Shown here one piece after another: positions 47,128-59,675 of a DNA stretch of 64,000 nt. The translations under genes and the position numbers were made by a program. Source of the stretch: Takashimella koratensis (taxonomy: Eukaryota; Basidiomycota; Tremellomycetes; Trichosporonales; Tetragoniomycetaceae); contig BCKT01000005.1 of assembly GCA_003116875.1 (NCBI GenBank), positions 806,001-870,000 on the forward strand. The letters are read 5' to 3'. The first letter of the stretch is position 1. Each line of letters opens with the position of its first letter. Under the pieces are notes generated by a model. The model was not told where the DNA came from and did not search any database. It worked only from the letters and a program-made list of their open reading frames with translations.

Positions 47128-50100
47128 GCAGCAGCAACAGTCGTACCAGCAGTACGGGGGGTCGAACGGCGGTGGGATCGGGCTCGGGATTCCAACTAGT
47201 CTTCGACGAGACGCGCCGCCCTCTGCCCCTCCGCAGGGGACTGGAAGGCGGCCCTCTGCCTCAGACACGAGGTATGACGGTGGTGGTGGCGGTAGTAGTG
47301 CACGGTCTGGACCTCCCGCCGCACCGGCCCAGGCACCCATGTCTCCACCTGAACGGCCGTACTCTGGCCTCATGGACGACGACGACGATTGGCGTAACGG
47401 TGCACCACCATCGTCCTCTCCTGCCCCTCCTGCGCCAATGATCACAACCACCATGGCGTCCCCGTCTGTCCCTTCTGGACCTACCATGGCGCCTTCTCTC
47501 GAGATCCCTGAACCTTCTAGCCAACCGCCTCCTTCTGCACCTCCTTCATCTTTCACATCCACCGCTTCCCGCGCGCTCCAGCCGCCCGGTGACGCCCCTC
47601 CCTCTTCCTCGCCTGCAGCGTCCAACCGCTCCCTCTCCCCCGGCGGCCCCGCAGCAGTCGTCATCGGCGGCGGCGGCGGTGCCAAAGTCAAGCGCCGAGC
47701 GTCTTTCCATCCACCTCCCCTCGACACCGCGTACTCCCGAGACGTCCTCCTCACATCTCGAACAGGAGTCTTACCCGGTGCAGCGGGCGTCACGATCGAT
47801 GTGGTCGATGCGGACGAAGGCGCGATCATGGCAAACGTGGAGGAGATGCTTGAAGGGTTTGACTGGACGGTTTCGGCGAGTTCAGCAACAGGAGAAGGAG
47901 GGAGGAAGAAGGCTTCGGCAGACGCTATTGAGAGTAGGCTATTGGATGAGTTGGCAGCGCTGGATTCGGTGAGTCAGGACAGTAGATACGGATGGGCAGG
48001 GAATAGGGCGTAGCTGACACCTGGACAGGCCAACATTCACGCGTTTCTCGAGTCAGATGATCGCGTCGCTCAGGTGCTTTCGCACATCGACGAAGCTCTC
48101 CTCGAGCTCGACGAGATCGACATGCAGCTCACTGGCTACCGGATGCAATTGAACGTAAGTCTCCTTCTCCGTCACTCCTAAATAGCTTGACATTCCCTTC
48201 GAACCGAACTCTAGCTAACTGGGCGCAGGCTGTATCCGACGACATTGCATACATCGAGTCCCAGAACCGAGGTCTTCAAGTACAGACGTCCAACCAACAC
48301 GCACTGCTCAATGAGCTCCGACAGTTGCTTCAGATCACTGAAGTGCCGCCGCAAGATCTGGAGAAGTTGAACCGCGAGTCACCGTCGACTAGCCAGGGCG
48401 TTAAAGTACTCGAACAGGCTGCGGCGTCGTTGTACAAGGCCCTCCAAGCCGGTAGAGATTCCGGTAAGTCTTGAACTTTTCTCCTCATAGGCTTTCTTTG
48501 GTTTTTTTTTTAAAGGAGAAGAATCGGTTGCTGACATGATCGTGATTTTAGCCAACGCCGAAGTCGCCGCGACGATTGCAAGGATGCAAGAATATCAAAC
48601 TAGCAGTGACCAATTCTGTCGTCGTATCGTCGAATACTTGGACATCGCCTTCCGTTCCCAAGCCGACCTTACGATCGCCGAGTATCGCAAGATTGCGAAA
48701 AAGACACTCGCGCTCGCTCCGCATACGACGATGGGAGAGCATCTGATGAGTTATGAAGGGTTTGTGCTGTATATCAAAGAGATGGAGGAGGAGAAGTATC
48801 AGAAGCTGTGTGCAGTGAGTGAAATTGGGCTTGGAGTTGTGGTCGGGCTTGGTCGGAGAGGCGCGTGAAGAGATGCTGACGACGACTGCGACGTATTGTG
48901 TCAATATTATTGGACAGAACTACATCACAGCCGCAAGCAAGCTTCATCAAGACGAGATGAAGGAACTGCTCATGAACTTGATGGGCTCGATCAATGCCAG
49001 CGGCAACCAACATACAGATGCGAGTGAGTACAATATGACCAAGAGGTTAGAGAGCAGAGAGACTTCTAGCGATTCAGCGAGATGCAGGAAACGGAAGTAA
49101 GTTTGTAGATGGAATTGACACCGTTTGCAGCCTTTGCAAGTGCACTAGCGACAGGACCGAAGCAGTCGGCGATCTCGAGGTCGAGGACGGTCATTGGGCT
49201 CCGAGCGAATGATTCGCATGGGAAAGAGAAGCAGGTCGGCAGTGGAGACGGTGGGCGTGTCGCCGAGGTGAGTAAGGGTGTGGGTCTCACCCCATGAGGA
49301 TGTCATTACGTGGATGTATTGAGGCTGGTGTTGGTTGATGCTATCGTTGCTGACTGAGGCAATCACCTGCTCCAGATGTACCACAAAGGCCTAACCGAAA
49401 TGATCAACCAAGTCGTTACCGAAGAAGACTTTATCACCGCCCTTCTACACATTGGAGACGCCGAATCGACTTTTGCAGATTACATGGAACTTGAGAGTTA
49501 TTTCCGACGTCAAGCTGCTCGACATGCGAGTTCGGCAATGAGCGCAAGTATGACGCAACTGGCTAGATCAGTTATGGATCTTACCTTTGGGTTTGTCGAT
49601 GGTGAATTGAGGAATTGGGTCGATGCGGCAACTCAACATAACCCCGTGTAAGTGGTCCCTAGGCATTTGCGATTGTGATTGTGATTGCGATTGAGATCGA
49701 GAAAATGTGGATGTGTGGGACTTGGGAGCTGACTTTATGGGGAACAGTGCGATCGTAGGAGTTACCGCGGTGACGGAGAGGATCGCGAAAGAGGCAGAAG
49801 ATCAGAGTATCAATATGTTTTTCCTCCAACTGTTTGACAAGTTGCTCGGAAGGCAGAAACAACTCTTTGACTACTTTATTGTGAGTGCAGAATTTCTAGA
49901 TCAATGGGGTTGAAATTCGCGACCTCGCGACCTGGACGGTATTCTCTCAGGTCTTCTCTTGAGTCTTTCAACCCCTTAGATAGTCTGAACCGCCTACTGA
50001 CTGCCTACTCTCTTCCTTGACACAGAACGAGCAAGTCCGCGCCATTGACTCTGCTCGAACAAGTATCAAGAAACGAGCTCGTGTCGGTCCCTTCATGCGG

Positions 50101-51054
50101 CACTTCCCCCTCTTCGTGGAACGTATCGAGGGGCAACTGTTACCCGAGGGATCTGCGGACGATCTCGAGATCCGACGACGAGTCAACGACGCATACGAAA
50201 AAGTCGTCGCGGCTGTGTTGGGAGCGTTACAGCAGATCGCCAAAGTCGTTGGTGCGGAAGTTGGGTCAGGGGAAGATAAGGGCCAGTTGTACTTTCACGT
50301 AATCATGATTGGTGAGTGCGAATCAAAAGTCCCAAGTCGACCCGACTCCTCTTTCGTTCCTCTTTCCGAGGAGCAAATTCTGCTCTGGACAAGACGCTGA
50401 CCCGACTGTGACTTGCATTGCAGAAAACCTACACCACTTCATCGACGATATGTCGCACGTCAATGTCCCCTCACTCGCCGTGTTCCAGCAACGCGCAAAG
50501 GGTCTGTACGATGAGAATATGGCCGCATATCTCAAGATCATGATGCGTCGATCCTTTTCCCGTTTCATGGTGAGTATTAGTATCGGCATGAGTCTTGACA
50601 ATACTTTTAACGGAAATCGCCCGATGCCTGGACCTTGCTGACCCGTCTGCAGGATTTCTTCGACGGCACTGAACGTCTCCTCAAGAACACACCAGCCAAT
50701 GAGATCTCCTTGCACGGAAACTACTCTCGCTCGGCGCTCAAGAAAGTTCTCAAGGACTTTGGTGCGAAAGATATGCGTAAAGCGATTGATACCATGTCTA
50801 AGCGAGTTTACAAGCACTTTAACGACGAAGAAGTCTCTGGCTCGACTGAGGCGGGTGCGAACGGGCATGGGGAAGGAGCTGACCCTGCGACGGCGGAACT
50901 TGTGGGGAAAGTATGGATGGCGTTGACGGGTGAATTGAAGAGAGAGACGGCAAGAGCACAGGAGACGATACAGAGGAGTTATACAGATTCAGGATTGGGA
51001 TTGGAGTTTGGACCAGCGGATGTGGAATCGTCATGTAAGCGCGCCAAGCCGTGA
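45931..51054 (+). CDS. SEC3: exocyst complex component Sec3 (EXOC1), 13 exons
   Basis: Exons: 45931-46105, 46293-46405, 46547-47968, 48029-48154, 48229-48463, 48552-48814, 48918-49023, 49131-49267, 49376-49647, 49748-49880, 50026-50311, 50424-50569 and 50653-51054. They total 1271 residues, all in phase. Residues about 15-155 are the PH-like phosphoinositide/Rho-binding domain typical of fungal Sec3 (RYLMLAVTKMGKCVIHKAKR, SKGKTWQLEDMRVLESIT, QFLSSLVKVYRTYTKG). A disordered Ser/Pro/Gly linker with a polyglutamine run (about 280-297) extends to about 500. A coiled-coil and helical-rod core (AVSDDIAYIESQNRGLQVQT, YRKIAKKTLALAPHTTM, MYHKGLTEMINQVVTEEDF) runs to the end. Sec3 marks exocytic sites and tethers secretory vesicles with the rest of the exocyst and Cdc42/Rho1. 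The size is close to that of yeast Sec3. Exon 8 (49131-49267) is the least family-like. Confidence 0.93.
47095..47140 (+). repeat. CAA/CAG tract encoding polyglutamine in SEC3
   Basis: Fifteen or so consecutive CAA/CAG codons lie in exon 3, in the disordered linker between the PH-like domain and the helical rod. Length polymorphism is likely. Confidence 0.9.
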
Positions 51055-54000
51055 GCTCGGGCCTGAGGAGAGGTGCGGGAAGAGGGGGAGGGGGAGGAAG
51101 TGGAGTTGGGGATTGAATTCTTGTATTCGGTACGAAATGAGAAACGATGAAAACGACTTGGTTCATATTACCTTTTGTGCATCTTTGCTTGGCGTTAGGC
51201 ATTAGCGTAGGGGGCTATCTGGGACACCTCGACTTGCATCGCCGTAAAGGTCGGAGCGACTGTTTTTGAAAGATAGTCTAGAAACGCGCCAACGCGCCGA
51301 CGGACCAACGGACCAACTTGATCTAAGCGAAGTGGGAAAATGGGGTCTTAGCGTCCCGAGTTGAGCGCCCAGCGCCCAGCGCTCTGCGCCCGACGCCATG
51401 GGCTTGAGAGGCTGTCGGAAGCAATTTGTCCTGAACGCCAGCCAGCGAGCATGAGGCCATCATGTTGCCGGCAGGGGAAGGGGATGCATGCAGGTTGGAG
51501 GACTGAGAAGTGAGAGCTGCTTTCGAGATAGGTCAGAGGTGTAGAGGGAAAGTGGATCTTGATAGTGTCGTTCTATGTAGCCCTGATCGACATGAGCTAT
51601 TTCGCCAGGGATGGAATCGGCAACGCGGACATGAGGTCAAGAGGTCAAGAGGTCGAGGTTGAGATGCCTTTGTCGTGTTCGGGTGGATGGGACAAGTGGA
51701 TAACCGATTCACCGAGACTGACGGTCTCACCCGGCCTATCCTCCCCTGTCCTTGCCCCCCCCCCCCCCCCAACTCCCCTCCTCAGCACTCCACTAGCGAA
51801 CTGAATCCAGGAGTGCGTGGGGTACGTACGTACACCTCCAATGAGATTCCCACCATCCACTCATCCCGTACCTCGCACTCGATCTGCGTCGCAAATGATC
51901 GTCCTTTTCCATGTACCTAGCCAGAGGGAGGAGGAAGAGCGGCATGAGACCCAAACAAACTCTTATCCCGTCCCCCACCCGACCCCACCCCACCCCAAGC
52001 CTTTTCTCCCAACCGCAGCCAGAGCTTAGGTCGTATTTAGTGCAGCCGAACAAGCAGCCGTAACCGGCTCGAGGGTGTCCGACCAAGCACTTTTCAACCG
52101 AATGCCTTTCCGACACCCCCCGGACCTGGGGTCGTCCCCTACGTCCGCGTACTAGGACGATTCCGGTTAACGTTGACATGCGACTAGCGTCGATCTGTCG
52201 CCGGGGCCAGGGCTGAGGTCTGAGGTCTGAGCGGGAAAAGCAGGTGAGTAACCGCTACGAGGAACCGGCGAGTGGTTTTGGTTGGGAACGAGTGAATGGG
52301 GAGACGACCCCCGGGGTCCAAGGTGGGAAAGAAAACCCTCACGGCGTCTGAAAGGTAGGTGAGAGGTACAGTAGTAGTAGTTGCCGTGGGGTGGAGTGGT
52401 GCAATTTTCGAAAACAAAATACTTCCGTGTTTGATGGTGCGAGGCGTTACCCGATCGCGCGCCGCCCTCGCCCTCACTTGCACCACGACTGACCCAGTCT
52501 CGATGTAAAGTGGGCCACGTACATACTGCGGCGGCTACGTCTAATCACCTCTCTCCCCCGGGTCCTAGATCCCGCCTCATTAGACACAGATGTACAGTAC
52601 AATACCGAGGAATGCAAAGTAGCGTGGGTTTGGGTTGGCACGGGTCGGAGCGAGGGTTGGGTGCTTGGGGCGTGGGGCGTGGGACCGGGAGGATGCTTGC
52701 GTCATTTTGAACGTCAGAGTGTGGCAGTCGTGATGGCATTACGGCGAGGCACGGAATGATGCAGGGTTCACAGAGGCAGTGTTTACCCTTGTCCCCCGAG
52801 CCTCACCAGAGGACCCTATCCTCACCTTCCATGCCGTCCTTTGGGACCCTGAGTAGCGGTCGTTGGCCGCTTGCCTGGTCCTCTTCCCTTCCCCCTACCC
52901 CCCTTGCCCCTTTCCTTCTTCCTTGGACCTTCCCCCGACCTCGGTCCTCTGCTCTTTCTGCTTCCTACGCAAGCAAGCGCTACTCCCTCTCCTTCTCCCT
53001 ACGCATCCTCGCTACTGTACAGACATCAGAGACAAGCACAACAACTTGCGCCTCCATCGTTGCCTACATTAGATCCCGTCACTGGGCGCCTGTGCCCAAG
53101 CACCCCAGCCGATACTAGTCCCGGTGATTGGCGACCGGCCTCCCGACCGAGATCGTGCACTGGGTCGCTGCTCTCCTGCATGTACCCAGGCGAGACCAAC
53201 CTGGTTTGCGTTCATCTTCCGATATAGGCACCGACGGCGTCTGTTGTGCATCTCTGTGCATGGGGTGTTGTCCCCCTTCACTGCATGCATTGCCCCGCCC
53301 CTTTTGCTTCCCTCCTCCAAGCAACCAAGCAACGGGTTACGCACGCACGTACGCGGACTGTGAGCATTAATCGTTTAATCGCAAAACTGTAGATCTCCTG
53401 ACGCAAGCATTGGCGCCAAAAGGAAGGAAACGAGGGCCAGAAACAGGGGCGGGCGCAGAGGATAAAGGGACAGGGTCCGACGCCTTTCCCCCTGCGCCTC
53501 TTGGATCCCTCCCCCCCGCACCACCCCCCCGCCAGCTGAACCGCCGCCGCTACCGCCGCTCAACCTGGTCATTGTCATTTTTTTCATCCGCTCACACTGT
53601 CAACCCCACCTGCTTGTCCCATTCGACACCTCCGATTCGCCCACCGCCCAGTTTCCGTCACTCCGACCCCTGCGCAATGGCCGAGAACACGCTCGAACCG
53701 TAGCATCCAGCGCAAAAGTGAGTGAGGGTCTGAGGGAGACACGACAATTAAAAAAGCCGTGAAAATCAGATTCAAGGGAAAAAAGCTGCCGGCCAAGGGC
53801 CCGAAAAGCAATCAATAAATAATCATACCTTAAAACTTGGGCAATCATCCTTCACTCTCGTTCCTCTCCATCCCTATCGTCTACCACCCTCCATCTCCCA
53901 CCTACCCACCTCCCTTCCCCCCTTCCCCTCTCCCCTCTTCTTCTTCGCTCTCTTCACCTGGTATACCTTGCTTCCCCTCCCATCCCCGTCTCTCGTCTTC

Positions 54001-54908
54001 TTAACCCCTTCCCCCTCAGCCCTCTACGTACCCAAACTCCCTTCTCGTCCACGTTTCATCTTCCTTTCTTCGACTCGAACGTAGCCGCCTCTCTCGACTA
54101 CCTCGACACCACGTCCTCACTCCTCTTCTGGCTGGCTCACATCTCCGTGTCTCGCCGCCTCGACATACCTGCATAACTCGCTGTCACAAGCTCTTCCGCA
54201 CTGTTTGGTCACCTTTACTGGTGCTCAACCTGCTTGTGACCTTCCGCAGCCCGAACGAGATTCACGAGCGCTTCATTTCAAAGTTAAACAAGGCACGTCT
54301 AGGTCTAACGATTCGTCTCTCCCACCGATTGGCTTCCCAGCAAGCATTTTGCGGGTACCCAACCGATCGAGGTTGAAAAACAGAATCAAGGTCTAGCAAC
54401 CATCCAGGCCGTTCGCAACCCCTCGGCCGAGCTGAGATTGTACGGTACAACCAGTCCGCTGCCTCCGACCTCGACGACAACGCTCGAAAGCGTTCTCAAC
54501 GACTCTTGGCTCGTGCTCCTCGTCGGCTCCTCTTCATGCTGGACCCCCACACAGCCACGATCAACGGTCAGGGGTGTCATATGACTCTCGTGACTCATCT
54601 CTGACCTCACTCGTCCTTCTCCACGTCATTATTATTTCCCTGTCCCACCCATTTATTTAGAGGCATTTTAATTTTCTGTAATTCTCGCTTTCAGTATTAC
54701 CCCTGCTTACACCCACGAGACCTCGGGCCCCTTCTCGACCCCATTCCTCCACACCTTACCGCATCCCTTCCTTGACTTTACATATATCTTTCATCCCAGC
54801 TTGGTTCACCTCGAGTCGAACCCCCTACTCTGGTGAACCAGTCCGCCCGACCGTGCTCGATCCTCACCCGTGGACCGCGCGCAACCGCCTCGCCGGCCAC
54901 GCCTTTCA
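51055..54908. other. 3.9-kb gene-free interval and velvet-gene leader
   Basis: Both strands have only overlapping frames under about 130 codons with no recognisable motif. A C16 run lies at 51755-51770, other C-runs at about 53505-53530. Short direct repeats such as AGGTCAAG near 51634-51650 and CTGAGGT at about 52212-52225 occur. From about 53830 to 54170, and patchily to 54780, the plus strand is C+T-rich, forming the leader of the velvet gene. A non-coding upstream exon of that gene could lie here. Confidence 0.45.
51755..51770. repeat. poly-C run (C16)
   Basis: Sixteen consecutive C lie in gene-free DNA. Confidence 0.9.
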
Positions 54909-57900
54909 ATGGACGCCGGATCGTCCAGGTGGCCACCGGGAGCGGGTGCACCCTTACCGGCGTCGTCCAGTCGAGGTCAAAGGTACTCGCAACAACCGCC
55001 TACCGAGTCGTCGCGCGGAGGCGATGCAAGCCAAACACACCTTGCCTCGGCAAACCGCGACAACGACTGGACTCCAATCGTCCGCGCACAGGGCGGCGTC
55101 TTTGCTGGCCGGTATATGAGGTGAGCGATCATTTTCACTCCATCATGATTTTCAACCAGGCCTTGTTCGTCACCTCGTCGATTCAACATCAGTGACCGGG
55201 GCCGTCACCTCTGTGTCATCCTCCATGACCATTGGACATCGTACACTTTGTTCATGTCTCCCTCTTGTTTGATCAACCGTCTTCCCGGCTCCTTGTGGCC
55301 AGTTGGATTCTCACAAGCTCAAATCGCCGCGTGAAGATATTTCCGGCGCGTCTGTGTTTGGCCACAGTAACCTTCACTGTCACCCGCACATGTTCCCCCC
55401 TCCAGTGGCTCGATGGCCTTCCTCATACTATCCTCGTTTCTCTCTCATCATATTCTCATGTCCATATCCAAGCACTCTCCCATTCGCTCTCATTTGAACC
55501 TTACCACTTTTCCCACATTCCTTTTATTGTCACCTTTTCCCTCCTTTCACTTTATGCCCTTTCCACCTTCCCCACGTGTATCCAGATCCATCCTATTGGT
55601 TTCGATCCGCTAAACAAAATCAATTCGCAGTTATCGCCTCGAGGTTGCTCAAGAGCCCATGCTTGGACGGCGAAAGACAGACAAGGATCGACGTGCAATA
55701 GCACCTGCACCAATCGTTCGTCTATGGCTCCGAGAAACTGACTCTCTGGATTCGACATCACCATGGTCGCAAGTCGATATCAGGTAAATTTTTCTCTCTT
55801 TCTGGAACGAAAGACCAATTGTGGTCTCAAAGTCATCTCCTTTGCTTTGCTCGTTGGGTCGGCTAGTCTACAGGATGGGTCGACTGCCACGTGCAACGGC
55901 ATCAATCATCTATCAAAGGAGGGTCTTTTTAGATGTTTTGGACCGAGTCTGGACCCATCAAGTGGGGCAGCCGCGGTCTCATGATCTGAGCGCAGTCACG
56001 ATGAGCGGGAGGGGGAGACGTCGTCGCTCTACTCCCAAACCATCGTTTCTTCCTCTTGCCACATTGTAATTGTTCAGTGTTGACTGTGTTGTTTTTTCCT
56101 CCTTCTACTACTTCCAACCATTTCGCATGGTTCGTGGATCATCGCCTACCCATCTCGATTTTGCCCGAATCGAATCGCCTCGACTTATTTTTTTTCTCTT
56201 TCTCTATGTGGGACCCTGTCAACGATCTAGCGGGATCGAGGCGAGCAATTTCATCTGCTCCGCAGACCTGCACAACCCAGACCTTCAAGGCCGGGCACAG
56301 GGGGATAGTCTCTTCACCACCGAGCCTCTACCTCGAGCAGGGCCCTCTTCCTCCATGTCCAACCTCCTCAATCCTTCCCCTGTCGACAGCCATCTCGACA
56401 ACACGCCCTTTTCTTCTGGTTCCCCGAGCTCGACTACATCCCCTTACCCTGGTCACAGCCGAGCGGCACATACCCCGACAATGCCATTACTCTCGCCCAG
56501 CCAGATGCTTTCCACCTACCCTCCAGGCTCTCGTTACCACATTCCCATGTACTCCCAGTCTATCTCGACCTCCAGCGCTGCCTCATCACCGAGCTTGGCC
56601 CCTCCCCACGGTCCATCGCAATCATCGTTCCCGTTCCCGGAGACAGCCTCATCCTCCTATCGTCGTCGCTCATCAGTGACGCACGGATCCGTCGTAGCCT
56701 CGTCGCACGCGACCTCCTCAGCGCATACGGTCGTACCGCGCGACGGCCAGGGATCTCGACACCACATGAATCGGCGGTCTTCGTCTAGTCCTCCTGCGAG
56801 TGGCTCCCATCCTTCCTCTTCTCGGCGCCGGGATGCCCACGGTGTTGACGGTGCTGACGGTGACGAATGGGAAAGGAGTAACCAGGCGTCTAGATGGTCC
56901 CGCGATACCGAATCTCGCAGCTCTGGTCACCCAAGGCATGTCTCTGCCTCGTCCTCCTCTCGTCGGCCACGGTGGGCGACCGCGGCATCCGCATCGGTCG
57001 GTGCTACTTCGGACTCTGACGAAGGTCAGGACGGCCCGCCCTCAATCATCGCCTCAGGTTCTCGACCAACTTCTCGCGGCTCGGACAAACCAAGAGGTCG
57101 ATCAGGTCGAGGAGGAACAGCCCGAAGCGAGCCTCTCAGCGCGTCGTCAGATGCGCGGCCAACGCATGGTTCCAGATCTCGCGGAGGACAAATATCGGAA
57201 CGAAATTTACATGGCAATTTACATGTCTCTGGAACCAAGGTCCCCGATCAAGAAGGGGTCATTGGAATCTGGTTCCTCTTCACGGTGAGTTGGAGCAAGA
57301 TGGGCTACGTCTTGATCTTGAAAGACCGGAAGACGTGGTTTGTATTGCCCTTTTTTTCAGGGTCTGCGCTGACGTAGGTCGGGGTAATTAGGATCTGTGT
57401 ATTCGAAACGAAGGGAAATACACGTTGCGGTTGCGTTGTTTCGATATTACCTCGGTCAGAGGTGATATGGAGATCCCCGTCCCGCCGTTGGTCGATGCCT
57501 GGACACAAAGCTTTCGAGTTTACTCGCCGAGAAAGTGAGTCAAGGTCTGGTCGTGGTTCGCCAATGTCCGCTCTTTCCCTTTTCTCTATCATTGCTCTCT
57601 CTCTTCTTTCGAAGTCTGGATCTTACTCTGGGTCCTGCGGCCGTCTCGATTTTTTTGTCGTCTCTCAATCACCTTCTTCTTGCTTTTATTCTGATCGCAA
57701 CTGATGCTGATCGCCACTCTTCTCCCCGTCTACAGTTTCCCGGGTCTGCCGAAACCTACCGCGCTCGCTGGTCATTTCGCCTCGTTGGGGTATAAGCTGA
57801 ACACTCGCAAAGTGAGCTGATTTTCTCCATCTTCATCAAAGATGGGTTTCCTCCCCTGTTCATTTTCGCCCATATTATTGCATCTCGTACTCTGCTAACA

Positions 57901-58251
57901 TGAGCCCAGAACGAACGACAAGCGCAAGGTCAAAACTCTCCTCCATCCGAACCAGAGCCTGAACGGCCCAATCCGCGCCCATTGCAGCACTCGTCGGCTG
58001 TGGACGGGCGGGGCGGAGGAGCCGGAGGGAATAGTCAAACGGGGGAGACTACGACTTCGTCTGGATCAAGTAACGATCAAAGTTTACCTACAATCCACCA
58101 GGTCGCTGACGATCGAAACGATCGGACACCGAACGCTTCGATGCCGTTGGGGAGTGCAGCGACTGGCCGAGGTAGTGGCGGAGGCGGTGGCCGAGGATCG
58201 GGGGGAACTGGTTCTCTCCGGGCACCACCGCCTCCCCATGGCCACGCATGA
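54909..58251 (+). CDS. velvet-domain regulator (VelB-like), 7 or more exons, middle unresolved
   Basis: Firm exons are 54909-55120, 55631-55783, one ending at 57284, then 57392-57534, 57736-57811 and 57910-58251. The velvet fold is split. Its first part is YRLEVAQEPMLGRRKTDKDR then RAIAPAPIVRLWLRETDS (exon 2). Its second part is NLHGNLHVSGTKVPDQEGVI, GIWFLFT, then DLCIRNEGKYTLRLRCFDIT, FPGLPKPTALAGHFASLGYK and LNTRKNERQ. A large Ser/Arg/Gly-rich insertion (about 56300-57180) separates them, as in VelB proteins. A likely third exon begins at 55867 after a TAG acceptor and reads LQDGSTATCNGINHLSKEG. Its end, and the start of the next exon (perhaps 56272 after CCGCAG), I could not fix. Velvet proteins are NF-kappaB-like DNA-binding regulators of development and secondary metabolism. 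The 510-nt first intron is long for this genome. Confidence 0.8.
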
Positions 58252-59675
58252 TCGAATCACACTCGTCCGCAGATACCCTTTCGCCAACACCGAGTTCAAC
58301 GACAAAGGGGCATGACGATATACTATCAGGCGAATGACGAATTGATGACGGTGATGACGGTGATGACGATGATGACGGGGACGGTATTGATGGTGACGAT
58401 GATGACGAATCGAAGAGGCAGGATGGGCGACGAATATATTTATTTTTCTTCGAAATCGAATTTGGCGATTCGATTGGTGGGGTTGGCTAATCGGTTGGGT
58501 CTATCGAAGGTAGAGGCGGCGAATGAAGGGAGAGTGAGGGGTGCATAGATTGAGCAGATGGACTGTGGAGACGGTAAAGTGGAGAATGCTCGGCGAGTTA
58601 GAGGTGCGAACGATCGGACCTATCAGCTGCGGCTGCTCTTCGATCTTGCGAGTGGGCGGTACGACGCGACAGTGTCTTGTGTGCGCGAGTGACGACGGGC
58701 CGTTGACATGTCGCTCGATGGAGTTTGAGGTTTTCACCCGGGAGGGGGGTGAAAATATAGGAAAACGTCTCTTAGTCTTTGGTCTTCTTGGGTTCTAAAA
58801 CACGACCAAAAAGTATCATGGCTTGAATCAGAAAAGAGCAAAACATAAAGCCAAAATCAAAGCATTTTATTCCAATTAGGCATTACATAGTTCTCTTCAT
58901 CAAAGTGCACGCACAGTCACGTCGTACGTACAGATACGTATTAGTCTCCCGGGCAAAGACAAGGATGCAACGACTAGCATGATCGGGACTAGATTGGTGT
59001 TTTTGTGATGTTGATTTGAGGATAGATGGGAAGAAGAGGTCTCTGAGCGTCTTGTTTGGCTAGATGGGTTTCGGTGTGGGGCTGCACGAAGTACATGAGT
59101 TAAAGGCCAGTCAGTAGCTGACCGCAATGAGCCACGGGTTAGATTTTGGTGTTTTTGAAATGCCTAGTATGTTAGTCAGTTCACTATTCAGGCCCAAATT
59201 GGGTGGTGATGGGGCTCATGAGGAAGTACAATATACATGCCTCACGAACAGTCTAGGCTACTACAATCGCTAATAAGAAGATATGGACGATGATAATGGG
59301 TGATGAATAGTACGATGAGAGAGAGGTACGATTTACAACGATTGAAAGGTATAGGTATGGGTATGGGTACAGACTGATGACGGAGAAGAGCAGAAAGTGG
59401 TGTTTGAGAGAAAACGAGGGAGAGAGACCAGAAGGCTGTTAGAGGAAGTGGACACAGGCTAGATGACGAGATGGACTCAAAGACGAGATTACCGTGGTTG
59501 AGATTGGAGGAGATGGTTGTGGTCTGGTAGGTATCCTTGAGAAAGAACTCGCAAGTAGTCGATATGAATCAGCGGCTGGGTTGGGGTTAGGTCGTGCAAG
59601 TTGTCAAGTTGTCGAGGAGCTAGAGAATGGGAGTTGTCGAGGTCCGCTGGGTTTCAAGATTCGACTCGAATCGAT
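58252..59675. other. convergent intergenic region, velvet gene / IMP1
   Basis: No supported gene. GATGACG-type repeats occupy about 58340-58405. The remainder is A/T-richer with GGTATGGGTATGG near 59348-59370. The interval should hold both 3' UTRs but is longer than they need. Small frames on both strands show no coding signature. Confidence 0.45.

Noticed and set aside
46894..47829. 311-codon minus-strand frame with a poly-Cys run
   Set aside because: Antisense shadow of Sec3 exon 3; the Cys run is the complement-frame reading of the CAA/CAG tract.
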